Below are positions 45,166-56,069 of a stretch of 64,000 nt of DNA, one piece after another. This stretch comes from Aquimarina sp. Aq78. Lineage in GTDB: Bacteria; Bacteroidota; Bacteroidia; Flavobacteriales; Flavobacteriaceae. The stretch is from NCBI RefSeq assembly GCF_900299525.1, contig NZ_OMKA01000014.1:1-64000 (forward strand), read 5' to 3'. A model generated the notes under the pieces. That model ran no database searches. It saw nothing but the letters and a program-made list of their open reading frames with translations, and was not told the origin of the DNA. The position numbers and the translations under genes are program-made. Position 1 is the stretch's first letter. The number at the start of each line of letters is the position of its first letter.

Positions 45166-47049
45166 TTATTTCTTTTGCCCTTTTTGTTGTTCTGCCTGCT
45201 CCATTAATTCTTTCATTTTTTTCTGGAACTTACCTTGCTTCTTAGGCTTCTTCTTATTTTCTTGAATTTTGGCATGAATCTTATCTTCATCAATAATTAC
45301 GTTTTTAATAACCAACATAATTCCGATAGTAATCAAGTTAGAAATAAAATAGTACAATGATAACCCACTTGCATAGTTATTAAAGAAAAATAACATCATT
45401 AATGGGGATAAATACATAATAAATTTCATGTTAGGCATCCCTGGTTGTTGCGTTTGCATCGTTTGCCCTGTAGTCATCATCATGTAGATAAATATAGCTA
45501 CTGATGCCAGTATAGGAAACAAACTAATATGATCTCCATAAAAAGGAATCGTAAATGGCAGCTCTGCTATAGTATCATAACTAGATAAGTCATCTGCCCA
45601 TAAGAAACTTTTTTGTCGTAATTGAAATGCGCTTGGAAAGAAATTAAACAAGGCATAAAAAACAGGAATCTGCATTACTGCCGGTAAACAACCACTCATA
45701 GGATTAACCCCTGCTTTACCATAAAGAGCCATTGTTTCTTGCTGTTTCTTCATTGCATTATCCTTATGCTTCTCATTAATCTCTGTAATCTCTGGACGTA
45801 AAACTTTCATTTTAGCCTGCGACAAGTACGACTTATACGTAACTGGAGATAAGATGATACGTACAATTATAGTCATTACCACAATTGCAATACCATAAGG
45901 AAGAAATCCACTTAAAAATCCAAAAAACGGAATAAACAAATACTTATTTATTATTCCGAAAATACCCCAACCCAGAGGTACTATTTCATCAAGGTTGCGA
46001 TCGTAAGTATTTAAAATTCTATAATCAGTAGGACCATAATACCAATCCATTGTATAATTAAGTTCTCCTCCTTGTAATTCTAAAGGAATAGAGGCAGAAA
46101 ACTCTTTGGTTACTTTTATATCTTTATCATCCAACTCACTTGAGTTAGCTATATTCTTAGAGGTAAAAGATGCTTTTTTGAACGGGGTATCTGTTAGAAG
46201 TACAGAGGTAAAGAAATGTTGCTTAAAAGCTATCCAGCTTACGTCTTGCTCTTCGTCATCCGCAAACTCTCCTTGCCCTAAATAATCATCTTTATCACCA
46301 TCATATTCGTATGAAACCTCGGTATAGCGATTTTCATATGCTGCACTTTTAGCATGTCTTATCCCTTGTAGCTGCCAATCTAAGTTTACTGTTTGACCAC
46401 TATTAATTACTTGTTGTAACCCTTGAGATCGAATAGTAAAATCGACCATATACTCATTTGGTTTCAATTCGTATCGATACTCCAGAAATTTAGTATTAGA
46501 AACCTTAAGTTTCATAGACAGCACTGTGTTCTCTCCATTTTTGGTTACCGAAGGTTCAAAAAATAAATCTTTTGTATTTAAAATTCTATTATCTGTGGTT
46601 CCAAAATTAATATTGAAAGAAGCATTTTTCCCATCTTTAATCAGATATACCGGAACAGAATCATAGGTTTTAAAGTTTTTTAGCAATGCTTCAGAGATAT
46701 ATCCTCCTCTATTATTTACCTTAAGACTTAAAACCTCATTTTCGACCTTTGTAAATTCATCTTTGGCCGAAGGTAAGCTAGCAGAGTATGAAAATGCACC
46801 CAATTGTGATTTTGCATTAGATAATGCAACAGAATCCTGAGGGTTTGCTACGATAGCTTCGCTTTCCTTTACAAAATCTGTAGTTTTTTCCTTGTCTGTT
46901 TTTTTCTCAGACTCTAGTTCTTCTTTTTTAGCTTTTTCTGCCTCAATTTCTTCAGGAGTTGGTTGATTTAGATAGAACATCCAAACGATGATTCCAAAAA
47001 TAAGTGCAAATCCAATTATCGAATTAAGATCAAATTTCTTTTCTTCCAT
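45166..47049 (-). CDS. yidC: Membrane protein insertase YidC
   Basis: A 627-residue YidC/Oxa1 insertase that places proteins in the inner membrane. It has the long form: a first membrane segment near residues 14-28 (IGFALIFGIIVWMFYL), a periplasmic beta-sandwich domain (about 70-350), then the conserved five-segment core (VLRPEITEINEKHKDNAMKKQ, then GVNPMSGCLPAVMQIPVFYALFNFFP in two parts). The basic C-terminal tail (KKPKKQGKFQKKMKEL) may help ribosome binding. It lies 94 bases downstream of pyrG, separated by a terminator. Confidence 0.96.
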   Translation of the reverse strand: MEEKKFDLNSIIGFALIFGIIVWMFYLNQPTPEEIEAEKAKKEELESEKKTDKEKTTDFVKESEAIVANPQDSVALSNAKSQLGAFSYSASLPSAKDEFTKVENEVLSLKVNNRGGYISEALLKNFKTYDSVPVYLIKDGKNASFNINFGTTDNRILNTKDLFFEPSVTKNGENTVLSMKLKVSNTKFLEYRYELKPNEYMVDFTIRSQGLQQVINSGQTVNLDWQLQGIRHAKSAAYENRYTEVSYEYDGDKDDYLGQGEFADDEEQDVSWIAFKQHFFTSVLLTDTPFKKASFTSKNIANSSELDDKDIKVTKEFSASIPLELQGGELNYTMDWYYGPTDYRILNTYDRNLDEIVPLGWGIFGIINKYLFIPFFGFLSGFLPYGIAIVVMTIIVRIILSPVTYKSYLSQAKMKVLRPEITEINEKHKDNAMKKQQETMALYGKAGVNPMSGCLPAVMQIPVFYALFNFFPSAFQLRQKSFLWADDLSSYDTIAELPFTIPFYGDHISLFPILASVAIFIYMMMTTGQTMQTQQPGMPNMKFIMYLSPLMMLFFFNNYASGLSLYYFISNLITIGIMLVIKNVIIDEDKIHAKIQENKKKPKKQGKFQKKMKELMEQAEQQKGQKK

Positions 47050-47062
47050 GTATTGATGTATA

Positions 47063-47096
47063 AAAAGCCTTTATCTGATGACTCAGAAAGGCTTTT
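47063..47096 (-). terminator. Terminator of pyrG
   Basis: An interrupted stem pairs 47063-47071 with 47088-47096 (AAAAGCCTT/AAGGCTTTT) and 47074-47078 with 47083-47087 (TCTGA/TCAGA) around loop TGAC. It lies between pyrG and yidC and ends in a T-rich arm on the minus strand. Confidence 0.7.
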
Positions 47097-47143
47097 AAAA
47101 TTATATATATATTGTTATTCGTTGTCAATTATCTAGCCAATTA

Positions 47144-48811
<1,668 letters not shown>

Positions 48812-48824
48812 TTAAAATTTTGCG

Positions 48825-48832
48825 CAAAAATA
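48825..48832 (-). promoter_or_regulatory. Putative -7 element of pyrG
   Basis: On the minus strand TATTTTTG matches TAnnTTTG, 40 bases before the pyrG ATG. No clean -33 TTG at the standard spacing was found. Confidence 0.4.
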
Positions 48833-48940
48833 CAAAGAAGTCATCAAATCATACATCGAAAATCAATCAATATTATTTAACTTATCCATATTCCGTCAAC
48901 AACTTAAAAATCTGAAAATGAATTCACAACATATATAAAA

Positions 48941-48972
48941 AATAAAATCCTGCCTCACGACAGGATTTTATT
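48941..48972 (-). terminator. Terminator of the DUF5606 gene
   Basis: A 12-base-pair perfect stem, 48941-48952 with 48961-48972 (AATAAAATCCTG/CAGGATTTTATT), has an 8-base loop. It lies 16 bases after the DUF5606 stop, with a T-rich minus-strand arm. Confidence 0.8.
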
Positions 48973-48988
48973 ATAAAAAATTATGCTC

Positions 48989-49411
48989 TTATTCTTCTTC
49001 TTCAGTAACTTTATCTTCTTCTACCTCTGTAAAATCTGTTAACCCTTTAGATTGTAAAATATTATACCACTGAATTACTTTTTTCATATCGCTAGTATAC
49101 ACTCTATCTTCATCATAATCCGGTAACACTTCGCTAAAATAGGCTTCTAATTTATCCTTAGATTCTTTGTGACTTATAGCTTTTTCACCATTTTCCTTTT
49201 CAAAGATCTTTTTAAAAATCTCACGTAAAGGAACTTCTTCTGTAAATGTATAAATTGCAATTTCGCTAAGTACACTTACATTGTGTCTTATACTTACCGA
49301 TAATCTTTTTCCATCTAATAAAGATTCTGCTAAAAATCCACTTCGAGTTTGTGTTTTTAACTCATATAAACCAGGTTTACCCGAAATTGCTAATATTTTA
49401 TCTAAGCTCAT
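48989..49411 (-). CDS. DUF5606 domain protein
   Basis: A 140-residue cytoplasmic protein of a family found almost only in Bacteroidota. Its N-terminus MSLDKILAISGKPGLYEL and the segment KVIQWYNILQSKGLTDF are characteristic. The first half resembles a small beta-rich domain; the tail is acidic (EVEEDKVTEEEE). There is no signal peptide. It lies downstream of def and ruvX on the same strand, separated by about 200 bases. The function is unknown. Confidence 0.85.
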   Translation of the reverse strand: MSLDKILAISGKPGLYELKTQTRSGFLAESLLDGKRLSVSIRHNVSVLSEIAIYTFTEEVPLREIFKKIFEKENGEKAISHKESKDKLEAYFSEVLPDYDEDRVYTSDMKKVIQWYNILQSKGLTDFTEVEEDKVTEEEE

Positions 49412-49616
49412 ATATTTTTATCTATTTATGATATATTCTTTTTAAAGACCAGACCTGTAATAACGCAGATCGATAAGGAGTTTACATATAAATCATTTCA
49501 ACTACTATAGAAATTCTTAAAATACGTTTATCTCTCCTCAAAGTTGGCAAATATCAGTAGTTCGTTTTAAAAAATCAAACATTTAACCAACATAAATATT
49601 TAAAAGTATAATGCAA

Positions 49617-50207
49617 TTATCTTCCTTTTTTTAGTAATGGAAATCGCATTCTGTATTCTGAACTAATTTTTCCTTTAGAAATATTAGCTAATTTTCCTTT
49701 TATTAAACGTTTTTTAAGACTCGATAGTTTATCTGTAAACAAAACCCCTTCGATATGATCGTATTCATGCTGAATTACTCTTGCTACTAACCCGCCATAA
49801 GTCTCGGTATGTTCTACAAAATTCTCATCAAAATAATGAATCTTTATAGTTTCATTACGAAATACGTCCTCTCTTATATCAGGAATACTCAAACATCCTT
49901 CTGCAAAAGCCCACTCCTCACCTGTTTCTTCTAAAATAGTTGCATTAATAAATGTTTTTTTAAAATTCTTTAACTGATCTGCTTCTTCTTTAGATAATTC
50001 TTCATCTTCAGAAAAGGGTTCTGCATCAACGATAAATAATCTAATAGGGAGTCCAATTTGAGGAGCAGCTAATCCTACTCCATGTGCATTATACATGGTT
50101 TCAAACATATTATCCAGTAACTCTGATAATTTAGGATAATCTTTGGTTATCTCTTTTCCTTTTTTCTTCAATACCGGATCTCCGTATGCTACAATTGGAA
50201 GTATCAT
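49617..50207 (-). CDS. def: Peptide deformylase
   Basis: Removes the formyl group from the N-terminal Met of new proteins. All three motifs are intact: GVGLAAPQIG at 43-52, EGCLS with metal-binding Cys105 at 103-107, and HEYDH at 147-151, giving the two metal-binding histidines and catalytic Glu. The 196 residues include a short charged insertion (EDEELSKEEADQLKN, about 68-82) typical of Bacteroidota enzymes. It follows ruvX by 23 bases and is probably co-transcribed with it. Confidence 0.96.
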   Translation of the reverse strand: MILPIVAYGDPVLKKKGKEITKDYPKLSELLDNMFETMYNAHGVGLAAPQIGLPIRLFIVDAEPFSEDEELSKEEADQLKNFKKTFINATILEETGEEWAFAEGCLSIPDIREDVFRNETIKIHYFDENFVEHTETYGGLVARVIQHEYDHIEGVLFTDKLSSLKKRLIKGKLANISKGKISSEYRMRFPLLKKGR

Positions 50208-50230
50208 ATTTTATTTCTTATTTCTATTAT

Positions 50231-50641
50231 TTATCGATTATACAAATAATCTTGTAATATAATCGTTGCACTTATCTGATCTACTAATGCTTTATCTCTT
50301 CTTTTCTTTTTTGAAATACCACTAGCAATCATAGTATCAAAAGCTATTTTAGAAGTAAAGCGTTCATCAATCCTTTTTACAGGAATATCTGGAAGTAATT
50401 TATTCAATTTTTCTAAAAAAGGTAAAATTAGTTGTTCACTTTCTGAAGCTTCTCCATGCAACCTTTTCGGTTCTCCCACTATAAAAAGCTCTACCTCTTC
50501 CTTAGACACATAATCTTTTAGCCATGACAATAATTCTACAGTATCAACTGTAGTCAACCCAGAAGCGATAATTTGCAATTCATCTGTAACTGCAATTCCG
50601 CAACGTTTCCCTCCATAATCAATCGCTAAAATCCGTGCCAT
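50231..50641 (-). CDS. ruvX: Putative pre-16S rRNA nuclease / RuvX (YqgF)
   Basis: A 136-residue RNase H-fold nuclease of the YqgF family, implicated in 16S rRNA 5'-end processing and earlier proposed as a Holliday-junction resolvase. Active-site residues are in ILAIDYGGKRCGIAVTD (first Asp), VGEPKRLHGEASE, and DERFTSKIA, and the final Asp is in KALVDQISATIILQDYL. It lies directly upstream of def, and its promoter region is shared divergently with dapD. Confidence 0.93.
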   Translation of the reverse strand: MARILAIDYGGKRCGIAVTDELQIIASGLTTVDTVELLSWLKDYVSKEEVELFIVGEPKRLHGEASESEQLILPFLEKLNKLLPDIPVKRIDERFTSKIAFDTMIASGISKKKRRDKALVDQISATIILQDYLYNR

Positions 50642-50653
50642 TCATTTTTTTTG

Positions 50654-50661
50654 CAAAAGTA
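50654..50661 (-). promoter_or_regulatory. Putative -7 element of ruvX-def
   Basis: The minus-strand sequence TACTTTTG matches TAnnTTTG and ends 12 bases before the ruvX ATG. Confidence 0.45.
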
Positions 50662-50742
50662 TAATATTATTACAAAACTGTCCTTATTTATTAATGGTTT
50701 CCTAAAATATCTATAATCGATACTTTTTTCAAAGGAAGCTAT

Positions 50743-50750
50743 TATCTTTA
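50743..50750 (+). promoter_or_regulatory. Putative -7 element of dapD
   Basis: TATCTTTA, a one-base variant of TAnnTTTG, ends 17 bases before the dapD ATG in the divergent ruvX-dapD spacer. Confidence 0.4.
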
Positions 50751-50767
50751 CCAAAATTTTTTATTCG

Positions 50768-51583
50768 ATGAACCAACTAAAAGAAACCATAGAAAAAGCT
50801 TGGGAAAACAGAGAGCTTTTAAAAGAATCAAATACGCAAAGTGCAATACGTGAAGTAATTAGCTTGTTAGATTCCGGAAAACTTAGAGTAGCAGAACCTG
50901 TAGAAGGTGGCTGGCAAGTAAATGAATGGGTAAAAAAAGGAGTAGTATTATATTTCCCAATCCAAAAAATGGAAACCCTGGAAGCTGGAATTTTTGAATA
51001 CCATGATAAAATTCCATTAAAAAAAGGATACGAAGCTAAAGGAATTCGTGTAGTTCCTAATGCTGTTGCGCGTCATGGAGCTTACATCTCTCCTGGTACT
51101 ATTTTAATGCCTAGCTATGTAAATATAGGTGCCTATGTAGATCAAGGAACTATGGTAGATACATGGGCAACTGTAGGTAGTTGTGCCCAAATAGGAAAAA
51201 ATGTTCACCTTAGTGGTGGTGTTGGGATTGGTGGTGTTCTAGAACCATTGCAAGCTGCTCCGGTCATTATAGAAGATAATGCATTTATAGGATCCAGATG
51301 TATTGTAGTCGAAGGAGTTCGAGTAGAAAAAGAAGCTGTATTAGGTGCTAATGTAGTATTAACAGCATCTACCAAGATAATTGATGTTACAGGAGATACT
51401 CCTGTAGAAAGAAAAGGAGTTGTTCCTGCTGGTTCTGTGGTAATCCCAGGAAGTTATACTAAGAAATTTGCTGCTGGAGAATTTAATGTACCTTGCGCTT
51501 TGATTATTGGAAAACGTAAAGAAAGTACTGACAAGAAAACTTCACTTAATGATGCTCTTCGTGAATATGATGTAGCCGTATAG
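50768..51583 (+). CDS. dapD: Tetrahydrodipicolinate N-succinyltransferase
   Basis: Succinylates tetrahydrodipicolinate in the diaminopimelate/lysine pathway, supplying peptidoglycan. The 271 residues contain an N-terminal helical domain (about 1-95) and a left-handed beta-helix built of hexapeptide repeats (IGAYVDQGTMVDTWATVGSCAQIGKNVHLSGGVGIGG in overlapping turns), followed by the trimer C-terminal part with VVIPGSYTKKF. The length and order match DapD. It is divergent from ruvX. Confidence 0.96.
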   Translation: MNQLKETIEKAWENRELLKESNTQSAIREVISLLDSGKLRVAEPVEGGWQVNEWVKKGVVLYFPIQKMETLEAGIFEYHDKIPLKKGYEAKGIRVVPNAVARHGAYISPGTILMPSYVNIGAYVDQGTMVDTWATVGSCAQIGKNVHLSGGVGIGGVLEPLQAAPVIIEDNAFIGSRCIVVEGVRVEKEAVLGANVVLTASTKIIDVTGDTPVERKGVVPAGSVVIPGSYTKKFAAGEFNVPCALIIGKRKESTDKKTSLNDALREYDVAV

Positions 51584-51605
51584 TGTAAAACATGTAGAAA
51601 GAAAC

Positions 51606-51648
51606 TTGAGCTTGTCTTCTCTTTTTTTAGGACAAGCTCAATTATTTT
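51606..51648 (+). terminator. Probable terminator after dapD
   Basis: An 11-base-pair stem, 51606-51616 with 51631-51641 (TTGAGCTTGTC/GACAAGCTCAA), encloses a 14-base loop that itself contains a T run. T residues follow the stem. It separates dapD from the GT9 gene. Confidence 0.6.
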
Positions 51649-51660
51649 GATCAATAGTAT

Positions 51661-52722
51661 ATGAAGATTTTGGTTATTCAACAAAAGATGATTGGTGATG
51701 TGCTCACAAGCACTATTATTTGTGAAGCATTACGAAAAGAACACCCTAATGCTACTATTGATTTTTTGGTGAACTCTAACACAAAATCTGTCATCACAGA
51801 AAACCCATTTTTTGACCATATTATAGAGTTTAAAAATGAATACCAAAATGACAAAAGAGCTTTTTACACCTTTTTAAAAGAAATACGAAAGTCTAAATAC
51901 GATCATGTTATCGATGTATATGGAAAATTAGAAAGTAACCTCATCACTCTATTTTCTGGTGCTTCAAAGAAAGTATCTTTCTATAAATGGTACACTCAGT
52001 TTTTTTACACAAAAACTATTAAAAGGAATCTTGTACCTATTACAAATGCCAGTATTGCTATAGAAAACAGATTACGTTTGGTTTTTCCTGAAAACAGAAT
52101 CACTTCTGAGATCACAAGACCAAAAATATTTTTAACCAAAGAAGAAAAAGAAAAGGCTCGTGAGTTTTTAGAATCTAATGGAATTATTACCAAGACACCA
52201 TTAATAATGATTAGTGTTTTGGGTAGTGAAATGAGAAAAACACTTCCTTTCGAGTATATGGCCAAAGTTATAGATGCAATTGTTAAGAATACAGAAGTAA
52301 ATATTCTTTTCAATTACATTCCAAATCAGGAAAAAGATGCACGTACAATTTATAACCTTACCATGCCTAAAACACAGAGGCATATCCATTTTGATGTATT
52401 TGCCAAAAGTTTACGAGGATTCCTTGCAATCCTCTCTCATTGTGATGCATTAATAGGTAACGAAGGAGGTGCTGTAAATATGGCTAAAGCACTTGACATA
52501 CCCACTTTTACTATTTTTTCTCCCTGGATTCTTAAAAAAGATTGGAATATGTTTGAGGATGGAGAAAGACAAACATCTGTTCATTTATCAGATTATATGC
52601 CAGAGTTATTTTCAAACCAAAGCTATAAAGAACTCAAAAAGAAATCTTTAGAACTTTACCCTCACTTTAAAACAGAATTATTCATTAATCAATTGCATAA
52701 TTTTTTAAGTAAAAACTTGTAA
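51661..52722 (+). CDS. Glycosyltransferase family 9 (heptosyltransferase-like)
   Basis: A 353-residue GT-B enzyme of the lipopolysaccharide heptosyltransferase family. The N-terminus KILVIQQKMIGDVLTSTIIC, with the conserved Asp of the GDVL motif, and the donor-site segment HCDALIGNEGGAVNMAKALDIPTF are characteristic. It likely transfers a heptose or related sugar to the lipid A core, though the donor cannot be fixed from sequence. The stop codon overlaps a TAATTTG promoter-like box preceding the GT2 gene, 25 bases before its proposed start. It opens the surface-glycan region. Confidence 0.9.
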   Translation: MKILVIQQKMIGDVLTSTIICEALRKEHPNATIDFLVNSNTKSVITENPFFDHIIEFKNEYQNDKRAFYTFLKEIRKSKYDHVIDVYGKLESNLITLFSGASKKVSFYKWYTQFFYTKTIKRNLVPITNASIAIENRLRLVFPENRITSEITRPKIFLTKEEKEKAREFLESNGIITKTPLIMISVLGSEMRKTLPFEYMAKVIDAIVKNTEVNILFNYIPNQEKDARTIYNLTMPKTQRHIHFDVFAKSLRGFLAILSHCDALIGNEGGAVNMAKALDIPTFTIFSPWILKKDWNMFEDGERQTSVHLSDYMPELFSNQSYKELKKKSLELYPHFKTELFINQLHNFLSKNL

Positions 52723-52747
52723 TTTGCATTTTTAAAACCAAATCATC

Positions 52748-53527
52748 ATAGAAAAAGACATTTTACATAGAGAAAAAGTTACAGCTATAATCCCATGCTA
52801 TAATGAAGAACATAATATCAAGGATGTATTAGAATCAGTTTCATTTGCTGATGAAATTATGGTCGTTGATTCTTATAGCACAGATAAAACGGTCGAAATT
52901 GCAAAAGAATATACCGATTTCATTATTCAAAGAAAATTTGATTACCCTTCATTTCAAAAAAATTGGGCTATTCCTCAGGCTACACACCAGTGGATATTAT
53001 TAGTTGACGCAGATGAAAGAGTAACCCCTGAGCTTAAAAATGAAGTATTAGAAGTACTAAAAGATCCTGAAAAAGATAATTTTGTAGCATACTGGATAAA
53101 ACGTATGAATCATTTTATGGGAGAAAGAATACACTATAGTGGATGGCGAAATGATAAGGTTATTCGATTATTTCATAGAGATAAATGTAAATATGATGAT
53201 AGACATGTACATGAAGAAATTGTTACTCCAGGTAAAATAGGAATATTAAAAAATAAATTTTACCATAATACATACACTACTTTTGACGCTTATATCAATA
53301 AACTAAATAGATATGCTTCCTGGCAAGCAGAAGATTATGACAAAAAAACAAAACGATTAACACCATATCACTTTGTAATAAAACCACTTTGGGCGTTTTT
53401 TAAACATTACTTCATACAAAGCGGGTTTAGAGATGGTGTTCCCGGTTTAGTTATAGGTTATGTCCAGGGATATGCGGTTTTTATGCGATATGTAAAGCTT
53501 TGGTTGTTTCGACGAAATCTAAAATAA
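52748..53527 (+). CDS. Glycosyltransferase family 2 (WaaE/KdtX-like) with a non-canonical start
   Basis: A GT-A enzyme likely to add a sugar to lipopolysaccharide core. The conserved N-terminal strand and nucleotide site VTAIIPCYNEEHNIKDVLES lie upstream of the first ATG (52859), which would start only at MVVDSYSTD. In that frame there is a TAA at 52733-52735 and no ATG, GTG or TTG before 52859, so translation must begin at ATA 52748 (giving 259 residues starting EKDILHREK), ATC 52742/52745 or ATT 52760. The DxD motif VDADERVTPEL and NWAIPQATHQW, with C-terminal WRNDKVIRLFHR, are intact. There is no sign of frameshift. The exact codon is uncertain. Confidence 0.85.
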   Translation: MEKDILHREKVTAIIPCYNEEHNIKDVLESVSFADEIMVVDSYSTDKTVEIAKEYTDFIIQRKFDYPSFQKNWAIPQATHQWILLVDADERVTPELKNEVLEVLKDPEKDNFVAYWIKRMNHFMGERIHYSGWRNDKVIRLFHRDKCKYDDRHVHEEIVTPGKIGILKNKFYHNTYTTFDAYINKLNRYASWQAEDYDKKTKRLTPYHFVIKPLWAFFKHYFIQSGFRDGVPGLVIGYVQGYAVFMRYVKLWLFRRNLK

Positions 53528-53681
53528 CATTTAAAGATTTCTATATTTTTTCATAGAAAAAAATTCTTCTTTTTAAAAAAACAAGGCTTATCAGGTTTTT
53601 TCGAGGTTCTTCTTTATTTTAGGATCCAAAGTACATAACTGGTATAGTTTTGAACAAAAATTGTTTAAAACTGTATCAAAT

Positions 53682-56057
53682 ATGAAGAAACTACTTGTAT
53701 ACCTATTTTGTCTATTTTGCCTTGGGAGCTATGCTCAAGAAAAATTTTCAATAAGTGGCTATGTAAAAGACAATAATTCTGGAGAAAAACTTCTAGGAGT
53801 TAACATTATCATTAACAACACTTATGGAACTACGACAAATGACTATGGTTTTTATTCTATAAACCTACAAAAAGGTATTCACCAAATTGAAATTAGTTAT
53901 TTAGGATATAAAACTATTAGTAAAGAAGTTAGTATAACAGGTAATCAAAAAATAGACTTCGACCTTACTGAAGAATTAGCAGAATTAGATGAGATTGTGA
54001 TTTCCTCTAATAAAGCTCGAAAGAATATAGAGTCGACTGAAATGAGTGTGATATCCTTAAAAGGAGAAACCATCAAAAAACTACCTGCTATACTTGGTGA
54101 ACCAGATGTACTTAAATCACTTCAATTATTACCAGGTGTATCCAGTGTTAACGAAGCGTCTTCCGGGTTTAATGTAAGAGGTGGATCTGTTGATCAAAAC
54201 CTTATACTTCTTGACGAAGCTACTATTTATAATGCCTCTCATCTATTTGGGTTTTTCTCTGTCTTTAATTCTAGTGCTATTAAAAATGCAAAGCTATACA
54301 AAGGAGGAATCCCATCAATATATGGAGGTAGATTATCATCGGTACTCGATATTAAACAACGAGAGGGCAACACTAAAGATTTTGGTGGAGAAATAGGAGT
54401 TGGTTTAATTTCGGCAAAAGCACTTATAGAAGGGCCAATATTAAAAGGAAATAAAGAAGAAGCTTCTGGAAGTTATATGCTCGCAGGTAGAAGGTCTTAT
54501 ATTGATTTGTTTACTTTTCTTACCGATGATTTTAAAGATAGTTCGCTTTTTTTCTATGACCTCAACCTTAAATCGAATTACAATATTAACACTAACAATC
54601 GTTTATTTTTATCTGGATATTTTGGCAGAGATAAATTCGAACTAGATAAGTTTTTAGGAACCATATGGGGAAACACATCGGCATCCTTACGCTGGACTAG
54701 TATTCTTAACGAAAAACTCTTTTTGCAAACCTCTGCTATCTATAGCAATTACGATTATAACCTTGATAATTTGAGAACTGGATCTGAGTTTAGATGGAAA
54801 TCCAGTATTACTAACTATAATTTCAAACCAAGGTTATCCTGGTTTATTAATAACAATAATACTCTTAAGACAGGTATCGATATTACGTATTATAATTTCA
54901 AACCAGGAAAAATATCTCCTTTTAAAGGCTCTACTATTAATGAGGAAGAATTTAGTCAGAAATTTGGTTTAGAAAATGGTATTTATGCCGATTTAAAACA
55001 AAAACTTTCTAACGATTTAAGTTTACAATATGGAGTACGTTGGTCAAACTTCTCGAGGTTAGGAAAGGAAGATATTCGTGAATATAATACAGGAACTCCT
55101 CTTACCTATAACCCAGAACAAGATATTTATGAAGAAAATGAAGTGACACAGATCACGAATTATAGTTCTGGGAAACGTATTAAAACATTTAATGGTTTTG
55201 AACCTAGAATTTCTATTAGATACCTATTAAACGGATCTAATTCTTTAAAACTAAGTTATAATAAAATGTATCAATATTTACATCTTATTTCTAATACTAC
55301 TTCTCCTACTCCTCTAGATGTATGGTCGCCCAGTGGCCCGTATTTATCACCACAATCAGCAGATCAGCTCGCACTTGGATATTTTAAATCTTTTAAAAAA
55401 GGGAAATATGACCTCAGTCTTGAAACTTATTATAAAAAACTAAAAGATGTAACCGATTTTATTGACGGAGCAGACCTTTTATTTACTGAAGAAATAGAAA
55501 CTCAGGTCGTACAAGGAAAAGGAAGAGCATATGGACTTGAAGTACAGCTTAACAAAAACGAAGGCAAGCTTACAGGATGGTTGAGTTATACCCTCGCTCG
55601 CTCTGAAAACAAAGTACTAGGCATTAACAATAATAAATACTATCCCAGCAATAGCGATCAATTACACGAACTAAACCTGGTTGGTTTCTATAAACTTAAT
55701 AATAGATGGGATTTTGGGGCAAACTTCATTTTTGGCTCAGGAAGACCAGTTACTTACCCTACAGGACGATATACACAAAATGGACTAGTAGTAGCCGATT
55801 ATAACAATAGAAATGGCAATCGATTACCTACATATCACAGACTAGATATTTCTGCAACATTAAATCCAAAAAAAGGTAAAAAAGGAAAATGGGTTTTCAG
55901 TATTGTTAATGTGTATAACAGACAAAATGCAGCCTCTATCTATTTCAATGAAATTGGCGAAACTAACAATGTAGAGATAGCTACGGGAATGACGCAAGCA
56001 ACCAAATTATCATTCTTTGGGATCGTACCTAGTATATCATACGAATTCAAATTTTAA
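53682..56057 (+). CDS. TonB-dependent receptor with carboxypeptidase-regulatory-like domain
   Basis: A 791-residue outer-membrane receptor. Signal peptide KKLLVYLFCLFCLGSYAQ, regulatory-like domain (FSISGYVKDNNSGEKLLGVN), the plug (GFNVRGGSVDQNLILLDEATIYN and GGIPSIYGGRLSSVLDIK, in short pieces), then the barrel to a terminal YEFKF. It lacks the SusC-type EEVVVTA box and is shorter than SusC. A DUF4249 lipoprotein gene follows after 12 bases. An upstream in-frame TTG at 53661 adds seven residues, but ATG 53682 begins the signal peptide. The substrate is unknown. Confidence 0.9.
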   Translation: MKKLLVYLFCLFCLGSYAQEKFSISGYVKDNNSGEKLLGVNIIINNTYGTTTNDYGFYSINLQKGIHQIEISYLGYKTISKEVSITGNQKIDFDLTEELAELDEIVISSNKARKNIESTEMSVISLKGETIKKLPAILGEPDVLKSLQLLPGVSSVNEASSGFNVRGGSVDQNLILLDEATIYNASHLFGFFSVFNSSAIKNAKLYKGGIPSIYGGRLSSVLDIKQREGNTKDFGGEIGVGLISAKALIEGPILKGNKEEASGSYMLAGRRSYIDLFTFLTDDFKDSSLFFYDLNLKSNYNINTNNRLFLSGYFGRDKFELDKFLGTIWGNTSASLRWTSILNEKLFLQTSAIYSNYDYNLDNLRTGSEFRWKSSITNYNFKPRLSWFINNNNTLKTGIDITYYNFKPGKISPFKGSTINEEEFSQKFGLENGIYADLKQKLSNDLSLQYGVRWSNFSRLGKEDIREYNTGTPLTYNPEQDIYEENEVTQITNYSSGKRIKTFNGFEPRISIRYLLNGSNSLKLSYNKMYQYLHLISNTTSPTPLDVWSPSGPYLSPQSADQLALGYFKSFKKGKYDLSLETYYKKLKDVTDFIDGADLLFTEEIETQVVQGKGRAYGLEVQLNKNEGKLTGWLSYTLARSENKVLGINNNKYYPSNSDQLHELNLVGFYKLNNRWDFGANFIFGSGRPVTYPTGRYTQNGLVVADYNNRNGNRLPTYHRLDISATLNPKKGKKGKWVFSIVNVYNRQNAASIYFNEIGETNNVEIATGMTQATKLSFFGIVPSISYEFKF

Positions 56058-56069
56058 AAAATTATTAGC

